A stretch of DNA of 22,789 nucleotides from JBBQFD01 sp038321575 (lineage in GTDB: Bacteria > Bacillota_I > Bacilli_A > RF39 > UBA660), in the NCBI GenBank assembly GCA_038321575.1, contig JBBQFD010000011.1:1-22789 (forward strand), in the 5' to 3' direction. A program made the translations under genes and the position numbers. The notes under the pieces are model-generated. The model worked only from the letters and a program-made list of their open reading frames with translations, was not told the DNA's origin and searched no databases. Below are positions 1-8,023 of this stretch, piece by piece. Numbering within the stretch: the first letter of the stretch is position 1; each line of letters opens with the position of its first letter.

Positions 1-1
1 A

Positions 2-469
2 ATCAATGATAAAGCTTTTGCGCAAGCTTTTGTTAGCGATAAGATTTATTTATCTAATTGTGGACCTCGTAAAATAGAACAAGAATTGTTGGAACACAAT
101 ATTGATCCTGAAATTATTAAAGCTGAACTTGATAAATTAGACCCAGAAGCTATTTTAGAAAAAATAACGCATTTAATCCAAAAAAAAATAACTTCTAATC
201 GAAAACATTCAAATTATATGTTACGTCAAAAGATTATTGGTGACTTAATTTCACTAGGATATGAGAAAGATTTAATAACTGAGGTTTTTGATTCTTTAAA
301 GAATGATTCTAATGATATATTATTAAATACTTATGATAAATTATATGATCATCTTTGTGATGAATACTCTGGCCATGAACTAATAAACAAAATAAAACAA
401 AAACTATATCAAAAAGGTTTTAGTATGGCTGAGATTAATGAAGTATTAAGTAATAAGATGGATAATTAA
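2..469 (+). CDS. recX: RecX family regulator of RecA (5' end cut by window edge)
   Basis: RecX binds RecA and modulates its filament and strand-exchange activity in the cytoplasm. The frame is open from base 2, so the gene starts left of the window; the TTG at 86 is only an internal codon. The visible 155 residues have the RecX pattern of tandem three-helix repeats. They begin with a stretch containing FAQAFVSDKI, followed by GPRKIEQELLE (a G..KI..EL element), and end with a C-terminal repeat (LINKIKQKLYQKGFS). The protein is charged, helical and without membrane segments. It ends at TAA 467-469, inside a terminator shared with the convergent HIT gene. Family assignment rests on the repeat pattern and size; no RecA gene is visible. 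Fairly sure. Confidence 0.8.
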   Translation: MNDKAFAQAFVSDKIYLSNCGPRKIEQELLEHNIDPEIIKAELDKLDPEAILEKITHLIQKKITSNRKHSNYMLRQKIIGDLISLGYEKDLITEVFDSLKNDSNDILLNTYDKLYDHLCDEYSGHELINKIKQKLYQKGFSMAEINEVLSNKMDN

Positions 470-494
470 AAATAACGCCTAAGCGTTATTTTTT
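467..494. terminator. Bidirectional terminator between recX and the HIT gene
   Basis: Arms 471-478 (AATAACGC) and 483-490 (GCGTTATT) are perfectly complementary around a CTAA loop. A-rich sequence lies on the left and T-rich on the right, so the hairpin has a U-tract in both directions. The HIT gene's stop (TAG, read on the minus strand at 481-479) lies in the loop, and the recX stop is at the left flank. Confidence 0.85.
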
Positions 495-850
495 AATATT
501 TCATATATTTCCCCAACATTTTTTATTTCCTTACGTAGTTCATAGTGAGGTTTAATATGCATATGAAAGTGTTTGATATCTTGGATGCTACCGTTATTTT
601 GAATCAAAGTAATACCATCAATACCAAGTTTATCTTTTAGTAATTGATTCATTAAACGAACCGCATTCATTATTTGACTCATGGTTTCATTATCAATGTC
701 CATAATATCAACATAATGTTTTTTAGGGACAACAAGTAAATGTCCATTTACATCAGGATGGATATCTAAAAATACTAAAACATCATTATCTTCATAGATT
801 CGATAAGATGGGGTCTTTTTATCAATAATATCGCAAAAAACACAATTCAT
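479..850 (-). CDS. HIT-family (histidine triad) nucleotide hydrolase
   Basis: HIT proteins are small cytoplasmic dimeric hydrolases or transferases acting on nucleotide phosphoramidates and related compounds. The 123-residue length is typical. The histidine triad H94-F-H96-M-H98 sits near the C-terminus, with the middle His expected to be the nucleophile. An N-terminal CVFCDI (C3, C6) matches the zinc-binding variant common in Firmicutes Hit proteins, and HPDVNGHLLVVPKKH is a typical family stretch. The ATG start is supported by a GGAG site 8-11 nt upstream. The gene is transcribed away from sufC from its own promoter at 869-898. The physiological substrate cannot be read from the sequence. 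Confidence 0.92.
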   Translation of the reverse strand: MNCVFCDIIDKKTPSYRIYEDNDVLVFLDIHPDVNGHLLVVPKKHYVDIMDIDNETMSQIMNAVRLMNQLLKDKLGIDGITLIQNNGSIQDIKHFHMHIKPHYELRKEIKNVGEIYEILKNNA

Positions 851-868
851 GTTATCATCTCCACTTAA

Positions 869-898
869 ATTATATCATTATTTTGATATTTTATTCAA
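869..898 (-). promoter_or_regulatory. Promoter of the HIT gene
   Basis: Read on the minus strand, TTGAAT (898-893), 18 nt, then TATAAT (874-869) preceded by TG one base upstream (extended -10). The GGAG ribosome site follows 6 nt after the -10, implying a very short leader. Confidence 0.7.
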
Positions 899-913
899 TA
901 TCGTGATATTTAT

Positions 914-942
914 TTGTTATATAAGTGTTTTTTTGATAGAAT
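914..942 (+). promoter_or_regulatory. Promoter of the suf operon
   Basis: TTGTTA (914-919), 17-nt spacer, TAGAAT (937-942). The GGAG ribosome site of sufC starts at 951, so a start of transcription around 949 would give a transcript beginning almost at the Shine-Dalgarno. Confidence 0.6.
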
Positions 943-962
943 ATGTATGTGGAGATGATATT

Positions 963-1751
963 ATGCATTGTTTAAAAATAATTAACTTATGCGTTAAAAT
1001 AAATGATCGCATAATTTTAAATAATTTTTGCTTAGAAATTAAAAGTGGTGAAATTCACGCTATTATGGGACCTAATGGGACTGGTAAATCAACTTTAGCA
1101 AAAGTTATTATGGGTGATTCTGAATATAAAATATTAAGTGGTGAAATATATTTTGATGACACTTTGATAAATGATTTAACGGTTGATGTTCGTGCTCGCT
1201 TAGGAATATTCCTTGGTATGCAGATGCCAGTTGAAATTGATGGTGTTACGAATGCTGATTTTTTAAGGACAGCCCTTTATAATAAAGAAGGCGACAAGTT
1301 TAAATTATTCCCTTTTATTAAAAAACTTGATCAAACAACAGCTGATTTAAAGATCAATCAAGATATTATTCATCGTTCAATTAATAAAGGTTTTAGTGGT
1401 GGTGAACGCAAGAAAAATGAAATCTTACAAATGTATATGCTTGAACCAAAAATCGTTATCTTAGATGAAATAGATTCTGGACTTGATGTTGATAGTTTGC
1501 GTTTAGTAGGGGAACAAGTAATGACTTATTATGAAAAAGAATTACCAGCCATGCTGGTAATAACTCATTATCAAAGACTACTTGATTTTATAAAACCTGA
1601 TTTTGTTCATATTATGATGGATGGTAAAATAATTAAAAGTGGTGATGCTAAACTCGTTGATGAAATTGAGAAATTAGGTTATGACTCTTTGAAAAAAGAA
1701 GTTAAAATACTTGGAACTTGTGCATTAAAGGATCACTTAAAAAATGAATAA
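963..1751 (+). CDS. sufC: SufC, ATPase of the SUF Fe-S cluster assembly complex
   Basis: SufC is the ABC-type ATPase that drives conformational change of the SufB/SufD scaffold during iron-sulfur cluster assembly; it is cytoplasmic and not a transporter. The 262 residues hold Walker A GPNGTGKST (36-44), the SufC-type signature FSGGERKKNEI (144-154), Walker B KIVILDE (163-169) followed by IDSGLDVDSLR, and H202 of the H-loop. SGGE..KNE and DSGLD are diagnostic of SufC among ABC ATPases. ATG 963 was chosen because GGAG lies 8 nt upstream and a longer in-frame reading to 849 would cover both divergent promoters. The gene overlaps the next by 8 nt, suggesting translational coupling. Confidence 0.95.
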   Translation: MHCLKIINLCVKINDRIILNNFCLEIKSGEIHAIMGPNGTGKSTLAKVIMGDSEYKILSGEIYFDDTLINDLTVDVRARLGIFLGMQMPVEIDGVTNADFLRTALYNKEGDKFKLFPFIKKLDQTTADLKINQDIIHRSINKGFSGGERKKNEILQMYMLEPKIVILDEIDSGLDVDSLRLVGEQVMTYYEKELPAMLVITHYQRLLDFIKPDFVHIMMDGKIIKSGDAKLVDEIEKLGYDSLKKEVKILGTCALKDHLKNE

Positions 1752-2547
1752 AATTATTATGCAAGATGATACTATTAAACTAAAAGAACTAGATGCTGCC
1801 ATTCAATTTAATTTTATAAAAGCAACTAATGAATTTGATGTTAATAGTATTAATATAAAAGTTTTAAAAGACACTTATCTAGAAATAGATTATGAAGGAT
1901 TAGTTGATCATAAATTAAATATTTTCATTACAGTATCAGCTAAAGTTAATTTTAATCTATTTGAAAAAAGAATGGGTTCCAAATTAAAAATTCAATATAA
2001 ATATGATTTAGATGAAGATAGTAACACTATTATTAATAAGTTTTATGACTGTGCTGGTGTTAAAGAATTAGATATTGTTAATTTAAATGGTATAAATGCT
2101 AATTTTGATTATCATTTTAAAACTATTAGTAAAGATAAAGAAAAATATGATCTAATGATCTATCACAATAACATTAATACTAAAAGTAGTATTAATAATG
2201 CTGGGGTTAATATTAAAGATGGTAAATTAGTTTTCAATATGACAACGATTGTCCCTAACAATAAAACGGGATGTGTTGTTAACCAAGTGGGTAAGATTGT
2301 TACATTAAATGATTTAGAGTGTATGATTAATCCTAATTTATTGATTGAAGAAAATGATATTGAAGCATCACATTCAGCATTAATTGGTAAGTTTAGGGAT
2401 GAAGAATTATTTTACTTAATGAGTCGTGGTATTGAAAAAGAAAGTGCTATTAACTTATTAACTAAAGGTTTTTTACTAAGTGAACTTGATATAAATGAAA
2501 ATAGAATTGAAGAAATTAAAAAGATAATTGATAAGTATTGGAGGTGA
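1744..2547 (+). CDS. sufD: Short SufB/SufD-family scaffold protein (SufD-like)
   Basis: This is a SufBD-core protein, the partner of SufC in Fe-S cluster assembly. The best match is the C-terminal segment, residues about 208-245: ASHSALIGK, then DEELFYLMSRGIEKESA and a GF element, which is the SufB/SufD signature. H210 lies at the conserved SufD histidine position, and no Cys stands in the SufB-type position beside it. The middle of the protein is a long beta-rich stretch, as expected for the family's beta-helix core. At 267 residues it is much shorter than usual SufD or SufB (over 400), lacking most of the N-terminal region. It starts 8 nt inside sufC, and an AAGGA at about 1728-1732 serves as ribosome site. 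It could be a single BD-type scaffold acting as a homodimer; a separate sufB elsewhere is not excluded. Confidence 0.8.
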   Translation: MNKIIMQDDTIKLKELDAAIQFNFIKATNEFDVNSINIKVLKDTYLEIDYEGLVDHKLNIFITVSAKVNFNLFEKRMGSKLKIQYKYDLDEDSNTIINKFYDCAGVKELDIVNLNGINANFDYHFKTISKDKEKYDLMIYHNNINTKSSINNAGVNIKDGKLVFNMTTIVPNNKTGCVVNQVGKIVTLNDLECMINPNLLIEENDIEASHSALIGKFRDEELFYLMSRGIEKESAINLLTKGFLLSELDINENRIEEIKKIIDKYWR

Positions 2548-2550
2548 GTT

Positions 2551-3744
2551 ATGAATCGTGAAGATTTTCCTATTTTAAATAGTGATATTATTTATTTAGA
2601 TAATGGTGCAACTACATTAAAACCTAATTGTTTAATTGAAAGCACAATTGATTACTATACTAAATATTCAGCCAATGCTCATCGTGGAGACTATGATATT
2701 AGTTTACAAGTTGATGATTTATATGAACATACTAGAAGTTTAGTAAAGAATTTATTGAACGCTAAAAGTAGTAATAATATTGTTTTTACATCAGGTACAA
2801 CTGATGGAATCAATAAGATTGTATTTGGATATTTTAAATATCATTTACAAGCTAATGATGAGGTTTTAATTACTAAAAGTGAACACGCTTCATTAATTTT
2901 ACCGTGGTTTGAATTAGCTGATGCACTTAAACTTAAAGTTAACTATATCGAACTTAATGATAAGCATCAAGTAACATTAGATGCGGTTATCAAGGCAGTG
3001 AATCCTAATACTAAAGTTATTAGTATTGCTCACGTTACTAATGTAATTGGAGATGTTAGACCATTAGCTGACATAATTAAATATGCTCATGCTCATAATA
3101 TCTTAGTATTAGTTGATGGTGCTCAAAGTGTTGCTCATATGCCCGTTGATGTAAATGCGCTAGATATCGATTTTCTAACCTTCTCAGCCCATAAGATGCT
3201 TGGGCCAACAGGAGTTGGTGTTTTATATGGTAAAGAAGAATTACTCCTTAAAATGCATCCTATAACCTTTGGTGGGGGAATGAATTCCACATTTATGATG
3301 GATGGCACTCGTACTTATAGTAATATTCCTCATTTATTTGAATCAGGGACACCTAATATAGCAGGAATCTTAGGTTTTGGTGCAGTCTTAGAGTATATAA
3401 CTAAGATTGGATTAGATAAGATTCATAATTATGAAATGGAATTACGTAGTTATGCGATAGATAAATTAAAAACTATACCTGATATAATTATTTATAATGA
3501 ATTTAGTGAATCAGGAATAATTACATTTAATATGAATGATATTTTTGCTCAAGATTTAGCAATCTATTTAAATAAATATCATATCTGTGTAAGAGCAGGA
3601 AATCACTGTGCAAAGATGGTTCAAGATGAATTAGGTATTAAAAATACTTGTCGTATTAGTTTATATTTTTATAATAACTATGAAGAAATAGATAAATTAA
3701 TTGAGGTTTTAAAAAAACCAGATATAAAAAAAGAAATTATTTAG
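2551..3744 (+). CDS. sufS: SufS, cysteine desulfurase (class V aminotransferase fold)
   Basis: SufS is a PLP enzyme that removes sulfur from L-cysteine as an enzyme-bound persulfide and feeds the SUF scaffold. The 397 residues start YLDNGATTLKP (residues 16-26), a typical SufS opening. The PLP lysine is K215 in FSAHKMLGPTGVGVLYG, and the catalytic cysteine is C353 in RAGNHCAK, with the usual downstream TCRISLYFYNNYEEID. The start codon lies 3 nt after the upstream stop and has a GGAGGTGA ribosome site overlapping the end of the upstream gene. SufS normally works with a sulfur acceptor (SufU or SufE), which is absent here. The gene ends within a strong terminator, so the visible operon is sufC-sufD-sufS only. 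Confidence 0.95.
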   Translation: MNREDFPILNSDIIYLDNGATTLKPNCLIESTIDYYTKYSANAHRGDYDISLQVDDLYEHTRSLVKNLLNAKSSNNIVFTSGTTDGINKIVFGYFKYHLQANDEVLITKSEHASLILPWFELADALKLKVNYIELNDKHQVTLDAVIKAVNPNTKVISIAHVTNVIGDVRPLADIIKYAHAHNILVLVDGAQSVAHMPVDVNALDIDFLTFSAHKMLGPTGVGVLYGKEELLLKMHPITFGGGMNSTFMMDGTRTYSNIPHLFESGTPNIAGILGFGAVLEYITKIGLDKIHNYEMELRSYAIDKLKTIPDIIIYNEFSESGIITFNMNDIFAQDLAIYLNKYHICVRAGNHCAKMVQDELGIKNTCRISLYFYNNYEEIDKLIEVLKKPDIKKEII

Positions 3745-3757
3745 TAATTTCTTTTTT
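3727..3757 (+). terminator. Terminator of the suf operon, overlapping the sufS stop
   Basis: Arms 3727-3739 and 3745-3757 form a 13-bp A/T-rich stem (AAAAAAGAAATTA with its complement). The sufS TAG (3742-3744) lies in the loop and a run of six T ends the hairpin. The -35 of the next promoter starts 2 nt later. Confidence 0.85.
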
Positions 3758-3758
3758 A

Positions 3759-3787
3759 TTGTAGAAAAAAAGGTATTATGTTATAAT
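3759..3787 (+). promoter_or_regulatory. Promoter of the ftsK/spoIIIE gene
   Basis: TTGTAG (3759-3764), 17 nt, TATAAT (3782-3787) with an extended TG at 3779-3780. It abuts the preceding terminator. The GGAGGG ribosome site is at 3808-3813. Confidence 0.65.
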
Positions 3788-3820
3788 TATTATAGTAATA
3801 AAGACTTGGAGGGTACTAAT

Positions 3821-6007
3821 ATGCCTAAAAGAAAAAAAAGAAGTTATGTAAAAAGAACCACAGCGCCATATCAATTTGAATTAAATGGCTTATTGCTTAT
3901 TTTAATAGCCATAATTGGTTATGGAAAATATGGTATTGTTGGTAACTTTATTAGTAGTTTAGCTATCTTTTTAGTGGGTGCTTGGTTCAATGTTCTTTTA
4001 GTTGCTATATTATTAGTTGGTCTTTATATGATGTTAAAAAAAGATCGCCCTCATTTCTTTGAATCTAAATTAATTGGTTTATATATAATTAGTATTGGTA
4101 TTTTAGTATTAATTCATACCGCTTATATTGATAAGAATAATTTAGTGCAATCAAAAGTATTAATTGATATCGCTAATAACTTTATGCGTTTTTTAACTAC
4201 TGGTTCAGTTGCGCAAGGTGGGGGAATTATAGGTGGTTTATTTTCACTTGGATTCTTAAAATTATTTGATGTTAGAGGAACAGAAATGATTACTTGGGCT
4301 CTGATTATTAGTGGTATTATTATCTTTACTGGTTTATCAGTATTTGATACTATTAAATGGATTATTAGTAAGGTTAGTAAATCATATCGCTTTGATAATA
4401 AACATCGTGCAGAAATTACTCGTGTTGGGGAAGATTACGAAAAGGATAGTAAAATTGTTGTTTCTAGTGTTGATGAATTAAATCAAATAAGTGAAGAAAA
4501 AGAAGCTATTAAGAAAGCTGATCCAACAGCAGAAAAAGCAGAATTTACTGAACAAAGTAGCAAAGGCTATATTTGTCCACCAATTTCGCTTTTAAATGTT
4601 CCAGTAAAGAATGTTTCAAAAGCAAATCATGATGCAATTAAAGATAATGTTATTATTTTAGAACAAGTCTTTAGAGATTTTGATATTGAAGGTAAAATCG
4701 TAGCGGCTAATGTTGGGCCATCAGTTACCCAATATGAAATGGAATTAAAAGCAGGGACAAAAGTAAATCGTATCTTAAGTATTCACCGCGAAATAGCACT
4801 TGCTTTAGCGGCAAAAGATGTGCGTATTCAAGCCCCAATTCCAGGTAAAAAGACAATCGGGATTGAACTTCCTAATAAAGTTAATACCATTGTAACGGTT
4901 CGTGAAATATTAGAAACTATTCCAAAGAGTCTAGATGATCGTAAATTATTAGTTACCCTTGGTAGAAATCTAATGGGACAACCTATATTTACTGAAATTA
5001 ATAATACGCCTCATTTATTAGTGGCAGGAGCAACTGGCTCTGGTAAGTCAGTATGTATTAATAGTATGATTATTTCAATCTTGATGCGTACTAGACCTGA
5101 TGAAGTAAAACTAGTTTTAGTTGATCCTAAAAAAGTGGAACTTAGTGTTTATAATGGGATTCCTCATTTACTAGCTCCAGTGGTAACTGATCCTCGTAAA
5201 GCAAATGTTGCTTTAAAGAAAATTGTTGCTGAAATGGAACGTCGTTATGACTTATTTACCGAAACTGATACTAAAAATATTGCTAGTTATAATGTATATG
5301 TGGATAAGAAAAACAAAAATTTACCGGAAGGTGATCAACTTAAAAGAATCCCATATATTGTTATTATAATAGATGAATTAGCGGATTTAATGTTAATTGC
5401 CGCTAAAGAAGTCGAAGACTCAATTATGCGTATTACCCAAATGGCAAGAGCGGCTGGAATTCATTTAATTGTAGCTACCCAAAGACCATCAACTGATGTC
5501 ATAACTGGTTTAATTAAATCAAATATTCCATCACGTATTTCATTTGCGGTTTCAAGTAGTATTGATTCCCGCACTATTCTAGATATGATGGGTGCTGAAA
5601 AACTTCTTGGTAAAGGTGATATGCTATTCTTGCCAATGGGTGAAAATACACCACTTCGTATTCAAGGAACATTCGTTTCTGATGAAGAAATTAAAGCGGT
5701 TGTCAACTATACAGTTAATCAACAAAAAGCTCATTATGATTCAACTTTATTAATGGATGATGAAGAAATGCATGCTACATCAATGACTCATAGTCGTGAT
5801 GATTATGAAGAACCATTATATAATGAAATAGTTGAATTTGTCTTAACACAAGGTAAAGCTAGTGCTTCACTTTTACAACGTCGCTATCGTTTAGGATATA
5901 ACCGAGCAGCACGGGTAATTGACTTACTTGAAGAACGCGGTATTATCGGTCCAAACAATGGATCAAAACCACGTGAAGTGTTAGTAAAACTAGAACATAA
6001 AGATTAG
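3821..6007 (+). CDS. FtsK/SpoIIIE-type DNA translocase
   Basis: This is a membrane-anchored hexameric motor that pumps chromosomal DNA through the division septum. The 728 residues begin with a basic stretch and several hydrophobic segments within residues about 20-180 (four or five transmembrane helices). A charged linker follows, then the RecA-like motor: Walker A GATGSGKS at 403-410 and Walker B IVIIIDELADLM with D518. A C-terminal winged-helix gamma domain (about 660-725, containing QRRYRLGYNRAARVIDLLE) reads the KOPS/SRS orientation signals. The ATG at 3821 is preferred over a TTG at 3806 because GGAGGG sits 7 nt before it and the TTG would overlap that site. Length and layout suit FtsK, SpoIIIE or SftA-like proteins; the precise family name cannot be fixed from the sequence alone. 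Confidence 0.95.
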   Translation: MPKRKKRSYVKRTTAPYQFELNGLLLILIAIIGYGKYGIVGNFISSLAIFLVGAWFNVLLVAILLVGLYMMLKKDRPHFFESKLIGLYIISIGILVLIHTAYIDKNNLVQSKVLIDIANNFMRFLTTGSVAQGGGIIGGLFSLGFLKLFDVRGTEMITWALIISGIIIFTGLSVFDTIKWIISKVSKSYRFDNKHRAEITRVGEDYEKDSKIVVSSVDELNQISEEKEAIKKADPTAEKAEFTEQSSKGYICPPISLLNVPVKNVSKANHDAIKDNVIILEQVFRDFDIEGKIVAANVGPSVTQYEMELKAGTKVNRILSIHREIALALAAKDVRIQAPIPGKKTIGIELPNKVNTIVTVREILETIPKSLDDRKLLVTLGRNLMGQPIFTEINNTPHLLVAGATGSGKSVCINSMIISILMRTRPDEVKLVLVDPKKVELSVYNGIPHLLAPVVTDPRKANVALKKIVAEMERRYDLFTETDTKNIASYNVYVDKKNKNLPEGDQLKRIPYIVIIIDELADLMLIAAKEVEDSIMRITQMARAAGIHLIVATQRPSTDVITGLIKSNIPSRISFAVSSSIDSRTILDMMGAEKLLGKGDMLFLPMGENTPLRIQGTFVSDEEIKAVVNYTVNQQKAHYDSTLLMDDEEMHATSMTHSRDDYEEPLYNEIVEFVLTQGKASASLLQRRYRLGYNRAARVIDLLEERGIIGPNNGSKPREVLVKLEHKD

Positions 6008-6031
6008 ACTTGTTTAAAACAAGTCTTTTTT
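6006..6031 (+). terminator. Terminator of the DNA translocase gene
   Basis: Arms AGACTTGT (6006-6013) and ACAAGTCT (6019-6026) around a TTAAA loop, followed by T residues. The last two bases of the stop codon (TAG 6005-6007) form the base of the stem. Confidence 0.85.
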
Positions 6032-6032
6032 A

Positions 6033-6061
6033 TTGTTATTTAATTTATAATTTGTTATAAT
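6033..6061 (+). promoter_or_regulatory. Promoter of parE
   Basis: TTGTTA (6033-6038), 17 nt, TATAAT (6056-6061) with extended TG at 6053-6054. It begins just after the preceding terminator's T-tract. The AGGTGAT ribosome site starts at 6068, 6 nt after the -10, so the leader should start at the Shine-Dalgarno. Confidence 0.7.
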
Positions 6062-6079
6062 CGATTTAGGTGATAAAAA

Positions 6080-7987
6080 ATGGTTAAATACGATGAAAGT
6101 TCAATAAAAATTCTTGCCGGATTAGAAGCTGTCCGTAAACGTCCAGCGATGTATATTGGTTCAACTGATCGTCGTGGTTTACATCATTTGGCGTGGGAAA
6201 TTGTTGATAATAGTATCGATGAAGTTATTAATGGTTTTGGTAAAAAAATAAAAGTAACACTCCATAAAGATAATAGTGTAAGTGTTGAAGATGAAGGCCG
6301 AGGACTACCGGTTGGTATGCATGAAAGTGGCATAACTACTCCTGAGGTAATTTACACTGTTTTACATGCAGGTGGTAAATTCGAAAGTGGTGGCTATAAG
6401 ATTTCTGGTGGTTTACACGGAGTTGGAGCAAGTGTCGTTAATGCTTTAAGTAAATGGATGGAAGTTACCATTCGTCGTGATGGTTATGAACACTATATTA
6501 AGTTTTCTCATGGTGGTAAAGTTGAAATACCACTTAAAAAATTAGAAAAAACAAGTAAAACAGGAACTACTGTTAGATTTCTAGCCGATGATGATATTTT
6601 CTCAGCAACAACCTTCTCATATTCAACTATCTGTGAGCGAATGCAGGAATGTGCTTTTTTACTTCGTGATTTAACTGTTGAAGTAATTGATGAAGCTGAT
6701 AATAAAAAAGAAATATATCACTATGAAAATGGTTTACAAGCATTTGTTGAATACCTAAATGATGATAAAAAAGAATTGCATAAAGTTGTTAGTTTTGAAG
6801 GTTTAAAAGATATGATCAACGTGGATGTTGCGTTCCAATATACTGATAGTTATGCGGAAAGTATCATTTCATTTGTTAATAACGTTAAAACTAATGATGG
6901 TGGTAGTCATGAAATTGGATTTAAATCAGCCTTAACGCGTGTTTTCAATGATTATGCGCGTGCTAATGGATATTTAAAACCAAAAGATAAGAACCTTGAA
7001 GGTAATGATACCCGTGAAGGTTTAACGGCAATCTTAAGTTTAAAGATTCCAGAAAATATTTTACAATTTGAAGGTCAAACGAAAGCTAAACTAGGGACAC
7101 CTGAAGCTCGGATGATTGTTGAAAATATTGTTTCAGAAAAATTACAATTTTTCTTAGAAGAAAACAAACAAATAGCCACTAATATTATGGATAAAATGGT
7201 CCAAAGTAAGATGGTAAGAGAAGCAGCACGTAAAGCGCGTGATGAAGCTCGTAGTGGTAAAGATAAGAATCGTAAGGAACAAGCTTTAAGTGGTAAGCTT
7301 ACACCAGCGCAAAGCAGAAATCCTGAAAAGAATGAACTATTTTTAGTTGAAGGTGATTCAGCTGGTGGTTCAGCTAAACAAGGTCGTGATCGTAAATTTC
7401 AAGCGATATTACCATTACGTGGTAAAGTAATGAACACAGAAAAGGCTCGTTTAGAAGAAATCTTAAAAAATGAAGAAATCAATACCATGATTCATGCTAT
7501 TGGAGCAGGCGTTGGTAGTGATTTCGAGGCAGAAGAATCTAATTATAATAAAGTAATCATCATGACCGATGCGGATGATGATGGTGCACATATTCAAATA
7601 TTATTATTAACTTTCTTTTACCGTTATATGAAACCATTAATTGAAACAGGAAAACTTTTTATTGCTATGCCACCGTTATATAAAATAACGACTGGTAAAA
7701 CATTTGCTTATGCTTGGACTGATGAAGAGCGTAAACAAATAATGGAAAAAAATAAAAACGTTACATCCACTACCCAAAGATATAAAGGGTTAGGGGAAAT
7801 GAATGCTGATCAATTATGGGAAACAACTATGAATCCCGAAACACGTAGTATGGTTAAAGTAAATATTATTGATGCTGCTTTAGCAGAAAAACGTGTTAGT
7901 GTCCTAATGGGCGACAAAGTCGAACCACGTAAAGAGTGGATTGAAGAAAATGTCGAATTCTCATTAGAAGATAGTTACAAAATATAA
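6080..7987 (+). CDS. parE: DNA topoisomerase IV subunit B (ATPase/TOPRIM)
   Basis: ParE is the ATPase subunit of topoisomerase IV, which decatenates daughter chromosomes with ParC. The 635 residues start with a GHKL ATPase domain (LEAVRKRPAMYIGST near residues 15-29; EIVDNSIDE with the catalytic Glu; GGLHGVGASVVNA). The TOPRIM domain has E424 in EGDSAGGSA and TDADDDGAHI at 496-505. It closes with the family tail QRYKGLGEMNADQLWETTMNP. GyrB shares these motifs; assignment to ParE rests on size and on the nearby gene whose product looks like ParC. One intervening gene separates parE from parC, unlike the usual directly adjacent pair. AGGTGAT precedes the ATG. Confidence 0.92.
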   Translation: MVKYDESSIKILAGLEAVRKRPAMYIGSTDRRGLHHLAWEIVDNSIDEVINGFGKKIKVTLHKDNSVSVEDEGRGLPVGMHESGITTPEVIYTVLHAGGKFESGGYKISGGLHGVGASVVNALSKWMEVTIRRDGYEHYIKFSHGGKVEIPLKKLEKTSKTGTTVRFLADDDIFSATTFSYSTICERMQECAFLLRDLTVEVIDEADNKKEIYHYENGLQAFVEYLNDDKKELHKVVSFEGLKDMINVDVAFQYTDSYAESIISFVNNVKTNDGGSHEIGFKSALTRVFNDYARANGYLKPKDKNLEGNDTREGLTAILSLKIPENILQFEGQTKAKLGTPEARMIVENIVSEKLQFFLEENKQIATNIMDKMVQSKMVREAARKARDEARSGKDKNRKEQALSGKLTPAQSRNPEKNELFLVEGDSAGGSAKQGRDRKFQAILPLRGKVMNTEKARLEEILKNEEINTMIHAIGAGVGSDFEAEESNYNKVIIMTDADDDGAHIQILLLTFFYRYMKPLIETGKLFIAMPPLYKITTGKTFAYAWTDEERKQIMEKNKNVTSTTQRYKGLGEMNADQLWETTMNPETRSMVKVNIIDAALAEKRVSVLMGDKVEPRKEWIEENVEFSLEDSYKI

Positions 7988-7996
7988 TATTTTTAA

Positions 7997-8009
7997 GTTG
8001 CAGTGCAAC
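7997..8009 (+). other. Small hairpin between parE and the metallopeptidase-like gene
   Basis: GTTGC (7997-8001) and GCAAC (8005-8009) form a 5-bp stem with an AGT loop. No T-tract follows, so it is not a normal terminator; the next ribosome site (GGGAG, 8013-8017) begins 4 nt later. It may affect translation of the downstream gene, or be chance. Confidence 0.35.
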
Positions 8010-8023
8010 ATTGGGAGTAGAAC

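Noticed and set aside
849..962. N-terminal extension of SufC (in-frame reading from 849)
   Set aside because: It covers the two divergent promoters, has no ribosome site and no SufC similarity; ATG 963 has GGAG at the right distance.
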